From positions 4,278,001-4,342,000 of the forward strand of contig AP025576.1 of NCBI GenBank assembly GCA_022845955.1: a stretch of DNA of 64,000 bases. The letters run 5' to 3'. Made by a program: the position numbers and the translations under genes. The notes beneath the pieces were generated by a model that had not been told where the DNA came from, searched no databases, and saw only the letters and a program-made list of their open reading frames with translations. This DNA is from Lachnospiraceae bacterium (GTDB lineage: Bacteria; Bacillota; Clostridia; Lachnospirales; Lachnospiraceae). Positions 35,665-45,514 of this stretch are shown here, in pieces. Positions within the stretch are counted from its first letter, which is position 1. The number at the start of each line of letters is the position of its first letter.

Positions 35665-36504
35665 ATGAAGCTGTCTATCGGAAACAAAATCAGAGATTTA
35701 CGCAGGGAGCGCGGCATCACTCAGGAGCAGCTTGCAGACCGCATTGGCGTATCCTTCCAGGCGGTGAGTAAATGGGAAAACGGCATTGCCCTTCCCGATA
35801 TCACCCTGGTTCCCGCCCTGGCCGGTTATTTCCAGATCTCCATTGACGAGCTCTTCACCTTCCGTCAGGAGGAGATCCGGCAGAATATAGATGAAATATG
35901 CCGGGAAGCCTGTAAATATCGGGAAACAGATCCTATAAAAAGCCGGAAGCTTCTTGAAGAAGGATTGCAAAAATATCCGTATCATGATACTTTGCTGCAC
36001 CACCTTCTATATGTCATGAATTATACGGAAAACCCGGAGGAAACAATTTCTGTGGCTGGCAGGCTGGCGGAACGGACGGATAATCCTGCCATAAAATATG
36101 ATGCCCTCCGTTTTCTGGCCTACGCCTGCCACGCAAAAGGGGATGACATAAGCGCTTTGGCCGCCATTGAGCAGCTTCCGGAAATCACTTTCACAAAACT
36201 GACGGAAATGGCGTTTCTTCTGACCGGAAAAACCAAACGGGAAGCGGCGGAGAAGCAGAAATGGATTTCGTTTGAAAATATGCTGCAAATGATGGTAAAA
36301 ACCGCAGAATGCCGGGAGGAAGCAGGTGATATTCCGGCGGCGCTGTCCGAAATGGATCGGGCCCTTCAGCTGCTTTCTGTGATGGAAAAGGAAGAAAAAA
36401 CAGCTGATTTAACAGTCTATCAGGATTATCTGCACCGGCAGATGGAAAGGCTGCGGTCAGCCCGGTCAAATACCCCGCCGCAGGCAACGGGGCATCAACC
36501 TTGA
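35665..36504 (+). CDS. XRE-family regulator with TPR-like C-terminus
   Basis: 279 residues. It starts MKLSIGNKIRDLRRERGITQEQLADRIGVSFQAVSKWENG, a classic helix-turn-helix. The following ~200 residues are alpha-helical with repeat character (LLEEGLQKYPYHDTLLHHLLYVMNYTENPEETISVAGRLAERTDNPAIKYDALRFLAYACHAKGDDISALAAIEQL), as in tetratricopeptide regulators. The ATG at 35665 has AGAGGAAAA upstream. It follows the other XRE gene by about 100 bases. Confidence 0.85.
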   Translation: MKLSIGNKIRDLRRERGITQEQLADRIGVSFQAVSKWENGIALPDITLVPALAGYFQISIDELFTFRQEEIRQNIDEICREACKYRETDPIKSRKLLEEGLQKYPYHDTLLHHLLYVMNYTENPEETISVAGRLAERTDNPAIKYDALRFLAYACHAKGDDISALAAIEQLPEITFTKLTEMAFLLTGKTKREAAEKQKWISFENMLQMMVKTAECREEAGDIPAALSEMDRALQLLSVMEKEEKTADLTVYQDYLHRQMERLRSARSNTPPQATGHQP

Positions 36505-36568
36505 AACGCCGTAACCGCAAAGGAAATGACAATCCGGAAGCATTTGAGCTGCTCTCCGCTTTGCCCCC

Positions 36569-38503
36569 TCACGGCAGCCGGGCCGAGATATCATACTCCC
36601 CGGCCGCCAAATCCACCGTCACACAGGTCCCGTCCGAAAACAGGGTCCGCTGTTTCTTTCCTTCCCCATCCAGAAGCTCGTGCCGGGTCATTTCACAAAA
36701 TGCCACATTTTCATGAAGGGCCTGTACCACCTTACAGCGGGCTATCATTTCTTCAATCCCCATGCCGGAACTGTCGGTAAACGAGCCGTCCGTATTTTCA
36801 TATGCACCGTCCCGGATCAGATAGGGCATCCCGCCATTGAGAAGCGCGTAGCCCATCAAATCCTCCCCGGATTCCGGCCGGTCCATCATCCACGGCTCCA
36901 GCACACAGTCATGATATACCAGGTTGAACAAGGGCACCGGAATTCCTTCCCGGGGCGTACCCGGCTTTTTAAGCATAAAAGAATAGGGCGCGTAATGGCA
37001 GAAAACCAGGCTCTGCATGCTCCAGTCGGATACCTCCTCCGAGCTGGTTAGAATCCCTCTTGCCAGCAGCCAGTCAAAACAGTGTTTTCTAAATTCATAG
37101 CATTCCTGTCTTGTCATCCGGTGCCTGGGATTGCTGCATTCATCCCCTTCATTGCAGGTAAACACATCCAGATAGGCTCCGTCCAGCCCGATGCCATGGC
37201 GGAACAGATCCTGAAAATTACGTTTGACATAATAAGGTGCCTGGGTGCCGCACAGATAGGTCTGCGGGCCTCCCGCCCATCTCTTATGTACCGGGATCGA
37301 GCCGTCCGGCAGCCGGGTGGCATATTCCTCGTCATAGGTTTTGGCATCCAGATAATAATCCCTGTACTGATCATGGATACCGAATAAAAATCCGCAGCGA
37401 TGCGCGGTATCCGCCAGGCTCTTCATCCCCTCCCAGCCGCCGGCTTCCCGGCAGGCACCCCGGTAGTCCGGGTGCTTATTATCGTATCCGGGCTGTGCCC
37501 AGCCGTCCAGATGCAGGTAAAGCTTTTCCACTCCCATCCTGTGCAGGTTTTCCAGCTGTTTTTCCCGCACGGAAAAAGGGGTGATATGGTTGTTTTTATC
37601 CGGATCCTCTTTGTCAAAGAAATCCGATTCCGGATTCACATTGGTCTTGATGCCGCAGTGCATAATGCAGCAGCCCGCCAATTCCTTTACGGCAGGAACC
37701 CTTGCCGCTTTTTCCGCAAGGGTCACAAGAAGCCCGGTATCCTTCCCATAGCTTCTGTATATTTTACAAAGGTCGTTATAATCACAGTTATCTGCAAACA
37801 CATACTCCATGCAGCGTTTATAATCCATTTTTCCAAGGCTCGGCTCCCACCAGGTTCCGATATGGGTATAAGGGCCTCCCGCCGGATGTTCCAGCCAGGC
37901 GCCCCCATTCCACGGCGTAGACGCAATGGCAATATAGCCGGAACGCTCCCTGATTTGCCCGTACCAGGGCATGTAGCCTCCGGCGGTGAGGAACCTTCCG
38001 TTAAAGGAAAGCGCACCCATCTGCGTGTCCCAGTTATTGGGTATCAGCAGGCCCTGCCCCTCATTGACAAGCGTCTGCCAGCCGAAAGACGGTTCTTCAA
38101 AGTCCATACAGCCGGGCCATCTTACTTCCTTAACGGACAGCCCTTCTTCGCAGATAGGAATCCATTCAAAATGAACCCTTCCATACAGCTTGGCCCCGCC
38201 TTCGGAACAGCGGCCGCCATCCTCTTCCATCGTTTCCACCCAGACAGCTGTTTCAAAGGAATAGGAATCTTCCTTTCCATCCAGCCTCCGGTAAGAGGAG
38301 CGGATTCCTTTCCCCACTCCGGAAACAAACGGCTCATGCACCGTTTCCTGCCAGCGTGTAAAATCCAGCGCTTCCTCCCCCGTATCAATGACAGGACGGA
38401 AGCTATCCGCCCATTTCCAATCCGCAGCCCCGGCCCTGACGCCCATATGCAGCGTCGTTTCATCCAAATACAGTATAATCCCGGATGCTTCTGCTGTTAT
38501 CAT
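36569..38503 (-). CDS. DUF5696-like TIM-barrel glycoside hydrolase
   Basis: 644 residues, no signal peptide. The start is MITAEASGIILYLDETT at 38503 with GGAGG 8 bases upstream; the longer open frame upstream is noncoding overlap with the permease gene. N-terminal beta domain (to ~180), then a barrel: LYLHLDGWAQPGYDNKHPDY, GFLFGIHDQYRDYY, GIGLDGAYLDVFTCNEGDECSNPRH, ILTSSEEVSDWSM. The D of LDGAYLDVF and the E of SSEEVSD are good candidates for catalytic residues. The layout resembles DUF5696 and GH101/GH129-type enzymes. It closes the second glycan operon. Confidence 0.65.
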   Translation of the reverse strand: MITAEASGIILYLDETTLHMGVRAGAADWKWADSFRPVIDTGEEALDFTRWQETVHEPFVSGVGKGIRSSYRRLDGKEDSYSFETAVWVETMEEDGGRCSEGGAKLYGRVHFEWIPICEEGLSVKEVRWPGCMDFEEPSFGWQTLVNEGQGLLIPNNWDTQMGALSFNGRFLTAGGYMPWYGQIRERSGYIAIASTPWNGGAWLEHPAGGPYTHIGTWWEPSLGKMDYKRCMEYVFADNCDYNDLCKIYRSYGKDTGLLVTLAEKAARVPAVKELAGCCIMHCGIKTNVNPESDFFDKEDPDKNNHITPFSVREKQLENLHRMGVEKLYLHLDGWAQPGYDNKHPDYRGACREAGGWEGMKSLADTAHRCGFLFGIHDQYRDYYLDAKTYDEEYATRLPDGSIPVHKRWAGGPQTYLCGTQAPYYVKRNFQDLFRHGIGLDGAYLDVFTCNEGDECSNPRHRMTRQECYEFRKHCFDWLLARGILTSSEEVSDWSMQSLVFCHYAPYSFMLKKPGTPREGIPVPLFNLVYHDCVLEPWMMDRPESGEDLMGYALLNGGMPYLIRDGAYENTDGSFTDSSGMGIEEMIARCKVVQALHENVAFCEMTRHELLDGEGKKQRTLFSDGTCVTVDLAAGEYDISARLP

Positions 38504-38595
38504 CCCCAAATCCTCCTCTTTTTGCGGAGCAAAATGCAATTTCTTTAGAAATTTGTCCTCTGACGAGCAGAGGATTTTCCTCCTTGGTCCACCTC

Positions 38596-39474
38596 TTATT
38601 CTTTGACGGCTCCGATCATCACGCCCTTGGTAAAATATTTCTGCAGGAACGGATACACGAAAAGGATCGGCACGGTAGCCACCATGATCGTGGCATATTT
38701 GATACTCTGCGCAATTGCTTCGGCGTCCCCGCCCGCACCTCCGTTCATCGCCTGGATATCGTTGGATATCAGGATTTCCCGCAGGATGACCTGCAGCGGA
38801 TACAGCTCCCTGTCCCGCAGAATCGTGGATGCCCAGAACCATCCGTTCCATATGGACACGCCATAGTAAAGAACCATAACCGCCATGATCGCCTTAGACA
38901 GCGGCAGAATGATGCGGAACAGAATCGTTATATGCCCCGCTCCGTCGATTTTCGCCGCTTCCGTCAGACTGTCGGGGATGGACTCAAAGGAGGTTCTCAG
39001 GATGATCATGTTATATGTACTGATCATAAAAGGAATAATCAGCCCCCACCTGCTGTTAATCATATGCATATCCTTCAGGGTTAGGTAAAATGGGATCATA
39101 CCTCCTGAGAAAAACATGGTGAACAGGATTAACAGCATCAGCGGTTTCTTAAACATCACATCTTTTCTGGAAAAGAAATAGGCAGCAAGAGCCGTCATAA
39201 TCAAATCCAGTATAACACCTACGATCAGGATAAACAATGTATTTGCATAGCCTTTCAGAATCATTGGATTCTGGAACACTTTGACATAGGCCTGCAGGTT
39301 GAATCCCATCGGTTTCAACAAAAAACCGGAATGGGCCATCAGCTCTGTGCTGTTGCTGAAGGAGGCCATAGCCACATGCCACATGGGGTAAAGGCATACC
39401 AGTACTATGAGCGACAGGATAAAATAATTCACAACCTGGAATAGTTTCTCACCGCGAGATATTTTAACTTTCAT
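38596..39474 (-). CDS. Sugar ABC transporter permease, LplC/YtcP type
   Basis: 292 residues, six membrane segments; EAA loop DSLTEAAKIDGAGHITILFRIILPLSKA and C-terminal KYFTKGVMIGAVKE. It begins 12 bases after its LplB partner's stop, and an AGGAGG-like site precedes it. It differs clearly in sequence from the other LplC at 25951, so the two importers are paralogues, not a recent duplication. Confidence 0.92.
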   Translation of the reverse strand: MKVKISRGEKLFQVVNYFILSLIVLVCLYPMWHVAMASFSNSTELMAHSGFLLKPMGFNLQAYVKVFQNPMILKGYANTLFILIVGVILDLIMTALAAYFFSRKDVMFKKPLMLLILFTMFFSGGMIPFYLTLKDMHMINSRWGLIIPFMISTYNMIILRTSFESIPDSLTEAAKIDGAGHITILFRIILPLSKAIMAVMVLYYGVSIWNGWFWASTILRDRELYPLQVILREILISNDIQAMNGGAGGDAEAIAQSIKYATIMVATVPILFVYPFLQKYFTKGVMIGAVKE

Positions 39475-39486
39475 TTTATTCCCCCC

Positions 39487-40407
39487 TTACCACAAGCTGC
39501 TTTCTGTTGTTCTTTTGGATATTTGGTTGGTAACAAACAACAGGACACAGTTAATTACAGAGTTAAACAGACCGATTGCCGTGGAATAGCTCCAGTCCTG
39601 TTCAATCAGACCTGCCCGGTATACATAGGAAGAAATAATATCCGCAGTCTCATAGGTAGACGGATTGTACAGCAGGATTGTCTTTTCATAGCCCATGCTC
39701 ATCAGGGACCCCATGCGCAGAATCAGCATAATGATGATGGTGGGCGCAATTCCGGGCAGTGTTACATGAAGCAGCTGTTTCCATTTTCCGGCGCCGTCGA
39801 TGGAAGCGGCTTCATACAGCTGGCTGTCCACGCCGGACAGGGCGGAAAGATAGATGATGGAGCCCCAGCCAACCTCCTGCCAAATGCTGGAAATCGTATA
39901 AATGGAACGAAAATAAGCCGGATCCTGCAAAAGCGGGACCCTGGTTCCTCCAAATAATGCGATGATATCATTAAAAAGCCCTGTCGTCAGACAGAAATCC
40001 TTAATCATACCACAGGCCACTACCAGGGAGATAAAATGAGGAAGGTAAGTGATTGTCTGTGATACCTTCTTAAATTTTCTGCCCTTTACCTCATTCAGAA
40101 GCAGCGCCAGTATAATAGGCGCCGGAAAACCGAAAATAATGCTGTATATACTCAGCAGCAATGTATTTCTCAAAAGCCTTCCGAAATAAGGGCTGCTGAA
40201 AAATCTGGTGAAGTTTTCCAGTCCCACCCACTCGCTTCCGAACACGCCTTTTGCAGGTGTATAGTCCTTAAATGCGATAATCGCGCCATACATGGGTTTA
40301 TACATGAAAATCGCATAGAATATAATAACAGGCAGAACCAGCAGATATAAAGACCAGTTCCGCTGGAAGTCTTTTTTTATTCTGTAGCCCAACGAATTCC
40401 CCTTCAT
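39487..40407 (-). CDS. Sugar ABC transporter permease, LplB type
   Basis: 306 residues from MKGNSLGYRIKKDFQRNWSLYLLVLPVIIFY; six membrane segments, EAA loop SQLYEAASIDGAGKWKQLLHVTLPGIAP. Start at 40407 chosen because AAAGGATAGG lies close upstream; the frame is open further up without a site. Works with the downstream permease and the binding protein upstream. Confidence 0.92.
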   Translation of the reverse strand: MKGNSLGYRIKKDFQRNWSLYLLVLPVIIFYAIFMYKPMYGAIIAFKDYTPAKGVFGSEWVGLENFTRFFSSPYFGRLLRNTLLLSIYSIIFGFPAPIILALLLNEVKGRKFKKVSQTITYLPHFISLVVACGMIKDFCLTTGLFNDIIALFGGTRVPLLQDPAYFRSIYTISSIWQEVGWGSIIYLSALSGVDSQLYEAASIDGAGKWKQLLHVTLPGIAPTIIIMLILRMGSLMSMGYEKTILLYNPSTYETADIISSYVYRAGLIEQDWSYSTAIGLFNSVINCVLLFVTNQISKRTTESSLW

Positions 40408-40495
40408 TTTTCCTATCCTTTCCCTCGGTTTGAAAACAGCCGGGGACTGTTTGCACAACCGCCCCCGGCCGTATATTTTCCGGTATCAACCGGTG

Positions 40496-42184
40496 CTATC
40501 TTGCATTGTAGCGTTCCAGTGCCGCGTTTTCTATTTCCAGCGCTCTGTCCAGCTTCATTCCCTGCAGGGTCTCGATATAGGTATCCCAGTTATCGAAACT
40601 TTCCGTACCGAAGATGAATTTTAAGGACATTTCAGATACATAGGTACCAAGCTCGTTGGTAATGGTAGCCAGTTCTTTGGATTCCTCCTGTGTGGGGGTG
40701 ATATTGGGAACGGTATGCTTTCTGGCATCCGGCACCGCCCATACGCTGGGGCATTCTTTTACGGTAGGAAGCTGCAGATACTGCTCAAGGTAATTCAGAT
40801 CCTGGATAAAAGGTCCGTTATAGTTGGCGCGGATATATTTGGCCAGAGACTGTGCGAGCGGCCATCCGTCGGGATTATTGGTAACGATATCCGTATATAC
40901 CGCTTTTCCGTTCTTCATTTCATAGGAAACGCCTTCCGTACCGAAGTTAAACAGGTTATGGCCGGCCTCGGAATAGCCGTAATCCAGGAATTTCGCAGCC
41001 AGCTCTACATTCTCACAGCTGGAGGTAATTGCCGCTGCAACATCGGGGAACTGGTTCTCCACATAGCCGTATTCCGGTGTGGCTCCTTTTTCCGTCGTGG
41101 GGGTAGGGGTTGCAACCAGAGTATAATCGGGATTGCTCTGCTGCGCGCTCGTCATGAACAGCTGCATACGGCTGGCCGCCCAGCCTACAGACGCACCGGC
41201 TTTATCACTTGTCATTTTTGCAGTCACCTGATCACCGTTTAAGGTAGCAATATCCCTGTCAATCAGCCCTTCTTCATACCACTGGTTCAGCGTCATCAGA
41301 TAATCTCTGTAACCCTCCTGGGCGGGTGCAAAGGCAACCTTTCCTTCATCATCCAGAATGAACTGTGTCCCGTTTGCCGTGCCTACTTCAAAGGCGAAAG
41401 CGATGGGATTGGAATCCTTAAAGTTCGTCCAGTCAAAGCAAAGCGGAGCTTCCGCACCTTTTTTCTCCTTAAATGCGGTCAGCACTTCATGCCACTCGTC
41501 GACAGTTGTGGGAACTTCCAGCCCCAGCTCTTCCAGCCAATCCTGGCGGATAAAGCCGCCCACGGTATAGCACAGCTTATCCTCGCCGCGGATGAAGGGG
41601 AATGCAAAATAGTTGCCGTCGTCTGTTTTAATCATCTTATCCACATCGGGATTTTCCGCCAGATATTTTTTGATATTCGGACAGTATTTGTCAAAAATAT
41701 CATTTAAAGGAATAATCACACCATCTTTAATGGCTTTTTCCGGTCCGCCCGGATACTGCTTCACCCATTGCCACTCCATAATATCAGGAAGGCTTCCGTC
41801 CGCCACAATCAGGTTGAACTGTTCCTTTTCCTGTCCGGATGCAGGATGCTGGAATTCCACGGTAACACCGGTCTGCTCCTGCCATGCTTTTCCTAATTCC
41901 GTTTCTCCTAAATTAGTAAAGTTGGCGGATACATTGGGATTGAGCTGCAGCCAATAGGTAAGTGTCCCGCCGTCTGCCAGAGGATAAGATACCTCTTCTG
42001 CCGAAGCGCTCCCTTCTGACTCCGAACCGCCCGTTGTTGTCTCGGCCGCATCATTGCCTGTTTCCTTTACCTGTGCATCCGCATTGGCGCTTTCCCCCGC
42101 AGATCCTCCGCATCCTGCCAGCAGGAATGCTGCCGTCAGTGCCACCGTGAGCAATGCAACCGGCTTTTTCAGATTCCTTCTCAT
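40496..42184 (-). CDS. Extracellular solute-binding lipoprotein
   Basis: 562 residues from MRRNLKKPVALLTVALTAAFLLAGC, lipidated at C25, then an acidic Glu/Ser/Ala linker and the binding domain. GGAGGAAGATTT precedes the ATG at 42184. LipO/LplA-type oligosaccharide binding protein, first gene of the second importer operon. The 219-base gap to the sensor gene contains its promoter region and a terminator, so it is transcribed separately from the regulator. Confidence 0.9.
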   Translation of the reverse strand: MRRNLKKPVALLTVALTAAFLLAGCGGSAGESANADAQVKETGNDAAETTTGGSESEGSASAEEVSYPLADGGTLTYWLQLNPNVSANFTNLGETELGKAWQEQTGVTVEFQHPASGQEKEQFNLIVADGSLPDIMEWQWVKQYPGGPEKAIKDGVIIPLNDIFDKYCPNIKKYLAENPDVDKMIKTDDGNYFAFPFIRGEDKLCYTVGGFIRQDWLEELGLEVPTTVDEWHEVLTAFKEKKGAEAPLCFDWTNFKDSNPIAFAFEVGTANGTQFILDDEGKVAFAPAQEGYRDYLMTLNQWYEEGLIDRDIATLNGDQVTAKMTSDKAGASVGWAASRMQLFMTSAQQSNPDYTLVATPTPTTEKGATPEYGYVENQFPDVAAAITSSCENVELAAKFLDYGYSEAGHNLFNFGTEGVSYEMKNGKAVYTDIVTNNPDGWPLAQSLAKYIRANYNGPFIQDLNYLEQYLQLPTVKECPSVWAVPDARKHTVPNITPTQEESKELATITNELGTYVSEMSLKFIFGTESFDNWDTYIETLQGMKLDRALEIENAALERYNAR

Positions 42185-42325
42185 AAATCTTCCTCCTTCA
42201 TGATTTTTAAGATATTCGTTATCTTGCTTATCAAAAGGCATGCTGTTGTCTGTATTTTATACAATTTGCATGTCTTTTTAGTTATTTTATAGGCAATATT
42301 TTATTTTTCATATAGGCAAAACATG

Positions 42326-42366
42326 AAAAAGGTTGACAAAATCGAATGATTTTATCAACCTTTTTT
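42326..42366. terminator. Terminator after the AraC sensor gene
   Basis: AAAAAGGTTGACAAAATC / GATTTTATCAACCTTTTTT, an almost perfect 18-bp stem with GAAT loop, 38 bases past the sensor stop. Works on either strand by composition. Confidence 0.8.
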
Positions 42367-42403
42367 GATGATTTATTAAATGAATATACTTTTTTATGGA
42401 AAG

Positions 42404-44686
42404 TTATCTGCCGCTTTTCAGCTGGCCGGGCGTCGCCCCCGTAAACTTTTTGAAAATACGGATGAAGGTGGAGCTGTCTCGGAAGCCGACGCGCTCCGCC
42501 ACCTCCACAACACTGATTCCATCCGCCAAAAGCTTCTCCGCCTCGTCAATTCGGGTCTGGTTTATGAACTTCAAAAGGCTTTCCCCGGTATCTTTTTTGT
42601 AAATGGAAGACAGGTAGGCAGGGGTCATGTGAAAATAAAGGCCGGTCTGGGATATATTCAGATCCGGATTCGTGAAGTTCTCCTGAATATATTCCCTTAC
42701 TTTTTGGCACAGCTGCTGATTCTGTCCGCCGGCTCCTGCCTGGATTTCTGGTATCCTGCAAAGGTTTTCCACGGAACGGGCGAATTTTTCCCTTATTTTT
42801 TCAAGCGGCAGCTTCATGGAGATACCATCCGGCCCCGGATTCTCACCGGAAGCATCCCCTACCTCCCAGGCCGCTTTTATGACGGTTCCCATCAGATCAA
42901 ATAAAAGACATTTAAGCATTTCCGGTGACGCCTTGATCTCCAGGAAATTTACATCCAGGATTTTATTGATATAAGAAATGGCAAGGGGTGCGTTATGATT
43001 TTTCACAGCGGCAATAATTCGTTCCTCCTGCTCTGTGGAATAATCATATTTTTTGTGGGAGCTGTTGCGGATTTCCCGATAGCTGATATAATCCGGATCG
43101 AGGACAGACACGAATTCCTCCGCTTCCCGCGCTTCCATATAAGACAGATGAACCCCCTCAAGCCCTCTGTGCGCCTCCCCTGCCAGAACGGCCACACGGA
43201 AATTGAAGTTTTCGGCGATAAACTTCTGCATGGTATCCGCGATCCCGGCCAGCTGCTCTTCGTAAGGCCCCTCTTCCATTCCGATATGTATGATCATGGC
43301 AACCATATCCCCCAGCTCCACCTTTTCCAGGAAAAAGCGCTCCCCCAGGCCCTCGCCGAACACATTGCCGATAATAAATTTCCGCAGACTGTTTTTCTGG
43401 ATATATTCCTCCTGGCTGTCCTCCCGGTCAGGTATATCCTTGACCATAAAAAGCAGAACCAGGTTCCTGCCCTCCCGGAACTTCCGGCAGATCATCTCCC
43501 TGTCCGGGGTGTCGTCGCTTTCATCATAGGAATTCAGCAGCAGATCGGTGAGGTAGTACTGCTTTACCACCTCCTGGCTCCTGCTCACCATCTGTTTAAA
43601 ATCGGACCGTTCCTCCAGAAGTGACATGGCCTTTTCCTTCAGATACAGATATTCATTGTCCACATCCGGGCTTTCCTCGTCGTGTTTACGGAATACCTCC
43701 AGCAGTACCTTCAACGGATTATAGTTGATTTGTGTCATCCGCGACGCCGTCCAGAAGCCGGTCAGCAGACAGATCATAATACCCGCCAGGAATATATTCT
43801 TCATCCTGCTGGCAGAACCGCTGATCATTTTTTCCGGCATCAAAAGGACATATTTCCAGTCAAAAACGGTAGAAAATACAGTACGCATGATATACGTCTC
43901 CCCATTCCAATCCGTTTTCTGATCCCTATCCTCCGCCAGCTCCTCATAATGCACTTCCATCCCGGAATACCCCTCCGGGCGGTTCATAATCTGGTCTTCT
44001 CTGTTGATAATGACCCAGTCCAGTCCCGATTCCCAGGATGCCAGCTCAATACTGCTGTTGAGCACATCCAAATCCAGCCACAGACCAATCATGGCGGAGG
44101 ATTCCCCGAAATCCCCTTTCAGGTTGGTCATGGTCAGAAGCAGGGCCGGCCGGCCGCCTGTCCACTTGGCATTCATGCGGATGGAATCACGGAAATGATA
44201 CTCCGACAAATGTGTTTTCAGCTTCTCCGCCGAAGCTTCATCCCCTTCAAAGCAATACAATTCACAATACATGGGAAAATCCATATTTCCAAAGGAAGAG
44301 ACCACCTTGTTGCTGTTTTTAAAGTACACCATGATATCCTTGCAGAAATTTCCCTTTTTATTAATGGATACCTGAAGATCTGAGATCTCATTCTGCAGCT
44401 GATAAAGCTGGTACGAATTTTCCGATCGGAATTCCCCCCGCACCGCGGACAGCTGCTGGACATTTTTATTAAGTGCCAGCTGGATCAGCGCATTTTCATA
44501 ATATTCCAGTTCCCTGTCACACGTATTTTTAACCGTCTGGATCAGGCTGTAATTCGAAGCATCCGCCTGCTCCTTTGCCACCCGGTACGCATAAAAATAA
44601 AACAGAATCCCCATAGTAATAGGAATCAAAAAAATGAATGCATAAGATAGATAAAGCTTTCGGTACGCCCTGCCGTTCTTTCTCAT
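42404..44686 (-). CDS. Membrane-bound AraC-family regulator (sensor plus DNA-binding)
   Basis: 760 residues. TM1 (about 12-33) and TM2 (about 293-312) enclose an extracellular Cache-like sensor. A long cytoplasmic middle follows, then a C-terminal AraC domain: VREYIQENFTNPDLNISQTGLYFHMTPAYLSSIYKKDTGESLLKFINQTRIDEAEKLLADG...VGFRDSSTFIRIFKKFTGATPGQL. This one-protein design senses an extracellular sugar and activates the neighbouring importer directly. It lies just upstream of the binding-protein operon, the usual place for its target. Confidence 0.9.
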   Translation of the reverse strand: MRKNGRAYRKLYLSYAFIFLIPITMGILFYFYAYRVAKEQADASNYSLIQTVKNTCDRELEYYENALIQLALNKNVQQLSAVRGEFRSENSYQLYQLQNEISDLQVSINKKGNFCKDIMVYFKNSNKVVSSFGNMDFPMYCELYCFEGDEASAEKLKTHLSEYHFRDSIRMNAKWTGGRPALLLTMTNLKGDFGESSAMIGLWLDLDVLNSSIELASWESGLDWVIINREDQIMNRPEGYSGMEVHYEELAEDRDQKTDWNGETYIMRTVFSTVFDWKYVLLMPEKMISGSASRMKNIFLAGIMICLLTGFWTASRMTQINYNPLKVLLEVFRKHDEESPDVDNEYLYLKEKAMSLLEERSDFKQMVSRSQEVVKQYYLTDLLLNSYDESDDTPDREMICRKFREGRNLVLLFMVKDIPDREDSQEEYIQKNSLRKFIIGNVFGEGLGERFFLEKVELGDMVAMIIHIGMEEGPYEEQLAGIADTMQKFIAENFNFRVAVLAGEAHRGLEGVHLSYMEAREAEEFVSVLDPDYISYREIRNSSHKKYDYSTEQEERIIAAVKNHNAPLAISYINKILDVNFLEIKASPEMLKCLLFDLMGTVIKAAWEVGDASGENPGPDGISMKLPLEKIREKFARSVENLCRIPEIQAGAGGQNQQLCQKVREYIQENFTNPDLNISQTGLYFHMTPAYLSSIYKKDTGESLLKFINQTRIDEAEKLLADGISVVEVAERVGFRDSSTFIRIFKKFTGATPGQLKSGR

Positions 44687-44825
44687 AATGCTTTCTTCCT
44701 TCCGCCCGCCTCCGTCTTACTGTACCGGCACCTCCCAAGGCCCGGAACAAGCCACATATAATTGATTTTATCACAATACCCTTACTAAAAATAGTATAAA
44801 TATCCAATTTTTGATTACCTGAAAG

Positions 44826-44942
44826 GCCTGGGTTCCTGCCGCCACCCGTAAAACGGGTGCTCGATACATGGGCTGTAAGCCGATACTGCCGGACCGCGAC
44901 CCAAGGCGCCCGGACTTTGGGGATAAGGGGAATTATACCCGT
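44826..44942. ncRNA. Branched RNA-like structure, unassigned
   Basis: A closing stem GCCTGGGT (44826-44833) / ACCCAAGGC (44899-44907) encloses the hairpin CACCCG-TAAAA-CGGGTG (44843-44859), then TCGATAC, then GGC-TGTAA-GCC (44871-44881), then CGATAC again. A further GGG...CCC hairpin follows to about 44941. The pairing, the similar TAAAA/TGTAA loops and the repeated CGATAC word look selected. It sits between the sensor gene and a broken gene. Strand is undetermined, and I match it to no known family. Confidence 0.4.
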
Positions 44943-44964
44943 TTAGAGCAAAAAAACAGAAAGA

Positions 44965-45010
44965 AAAGAGGACCCACGTCCCAGCATTGCTGAGACGATA
45001 GTCCCTCTTT
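44965..45010 (-). terminator. Terminator of the GH88 operon
   Basis: On the minus strand AAAGAGGGAC...GTCTCAGCAATGCTGGGAC...GTCCTCTTT forms a long two-part stem, followed by TTCTTTCTGTTTTTTT. It lies 48 bases past the last gene's stop. Confidence 0.75.
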
Positions 45011-45058
45011 CATATTCAGGCTGTTTTTTCACAGCATATTTTCCGCCATTCTGCCGGT

Positions 45059-45479
45059 TCATACATGGAGTACTTCGCCGCCGTACAGCCGTTCGCCCTC
45101 TTTTGCCCCGGCCACATCGAAAACACAGACATTTCCGGTACCGAAGCACGATCCGGCAATGACGGCATCTGAACTGTGGAATACCTCGTCATGGCAGAGT
45201 ATTACCACATAACTCCTTCCGCCTGCCGTAATCTTTACGGCCTGTGCCTCCTCCCCGCTCAATGTTACATGCCGTGTATGGCTCCGGGTTTCCAGAAGCT
45301 GCACCTGCGCCGGTTCCGTAAGCGGATCCCCGCCGTTGATAACGGTAATCATGCTGGCAAAGCCGGTATGCGGCATTCTGTTTTCCCCGGAAGGTTATCA
45401 GGCTGTCCGTTACCGAAACGCGGCCTTCCGGCACAAAATAACAGGAATCCGGCCTGTCAAAATTTTGTTCCAGCGTCAT
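45059..45479 (-). pseudogene. Frameshifted small beta-rich protein downstream of GH88
   Basis: The ATG at 45479 has AAGGAGAAGAAAC before it and reads MTLEQNFDRPDSCYFVPEGRVSVTDSLITFRG. At about 45385, in a GGGGAAAA tract, the sense passes to another frame: ENRMPHTGFASMITVINGGDPLTEPAQVQLLETRSHTRHVTLSGEEAQAVKITAGGRSYVVILCHDEVF..., ending at 45059. Together about 139 residues. The beta-strand-rich text resembles the C-terminal sandwich of heparinase-like lyases, but I cannot name a family. Either a true mutation or a base-calling slip in a homopolymer. Confidence 0.6.
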
Positions 45480-45514
45480 GTTTCTTCTCCTTTTTCTTTA
45501 TCGGAAAACTTGCA

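Noticed and set aside
38504-38851. An N-terminal extension of the DUF5696-like protein
   Set aside because: These 116 codons lie inside the permease gene and read as noise; GGAGG stands before the internal ATG at 38503.
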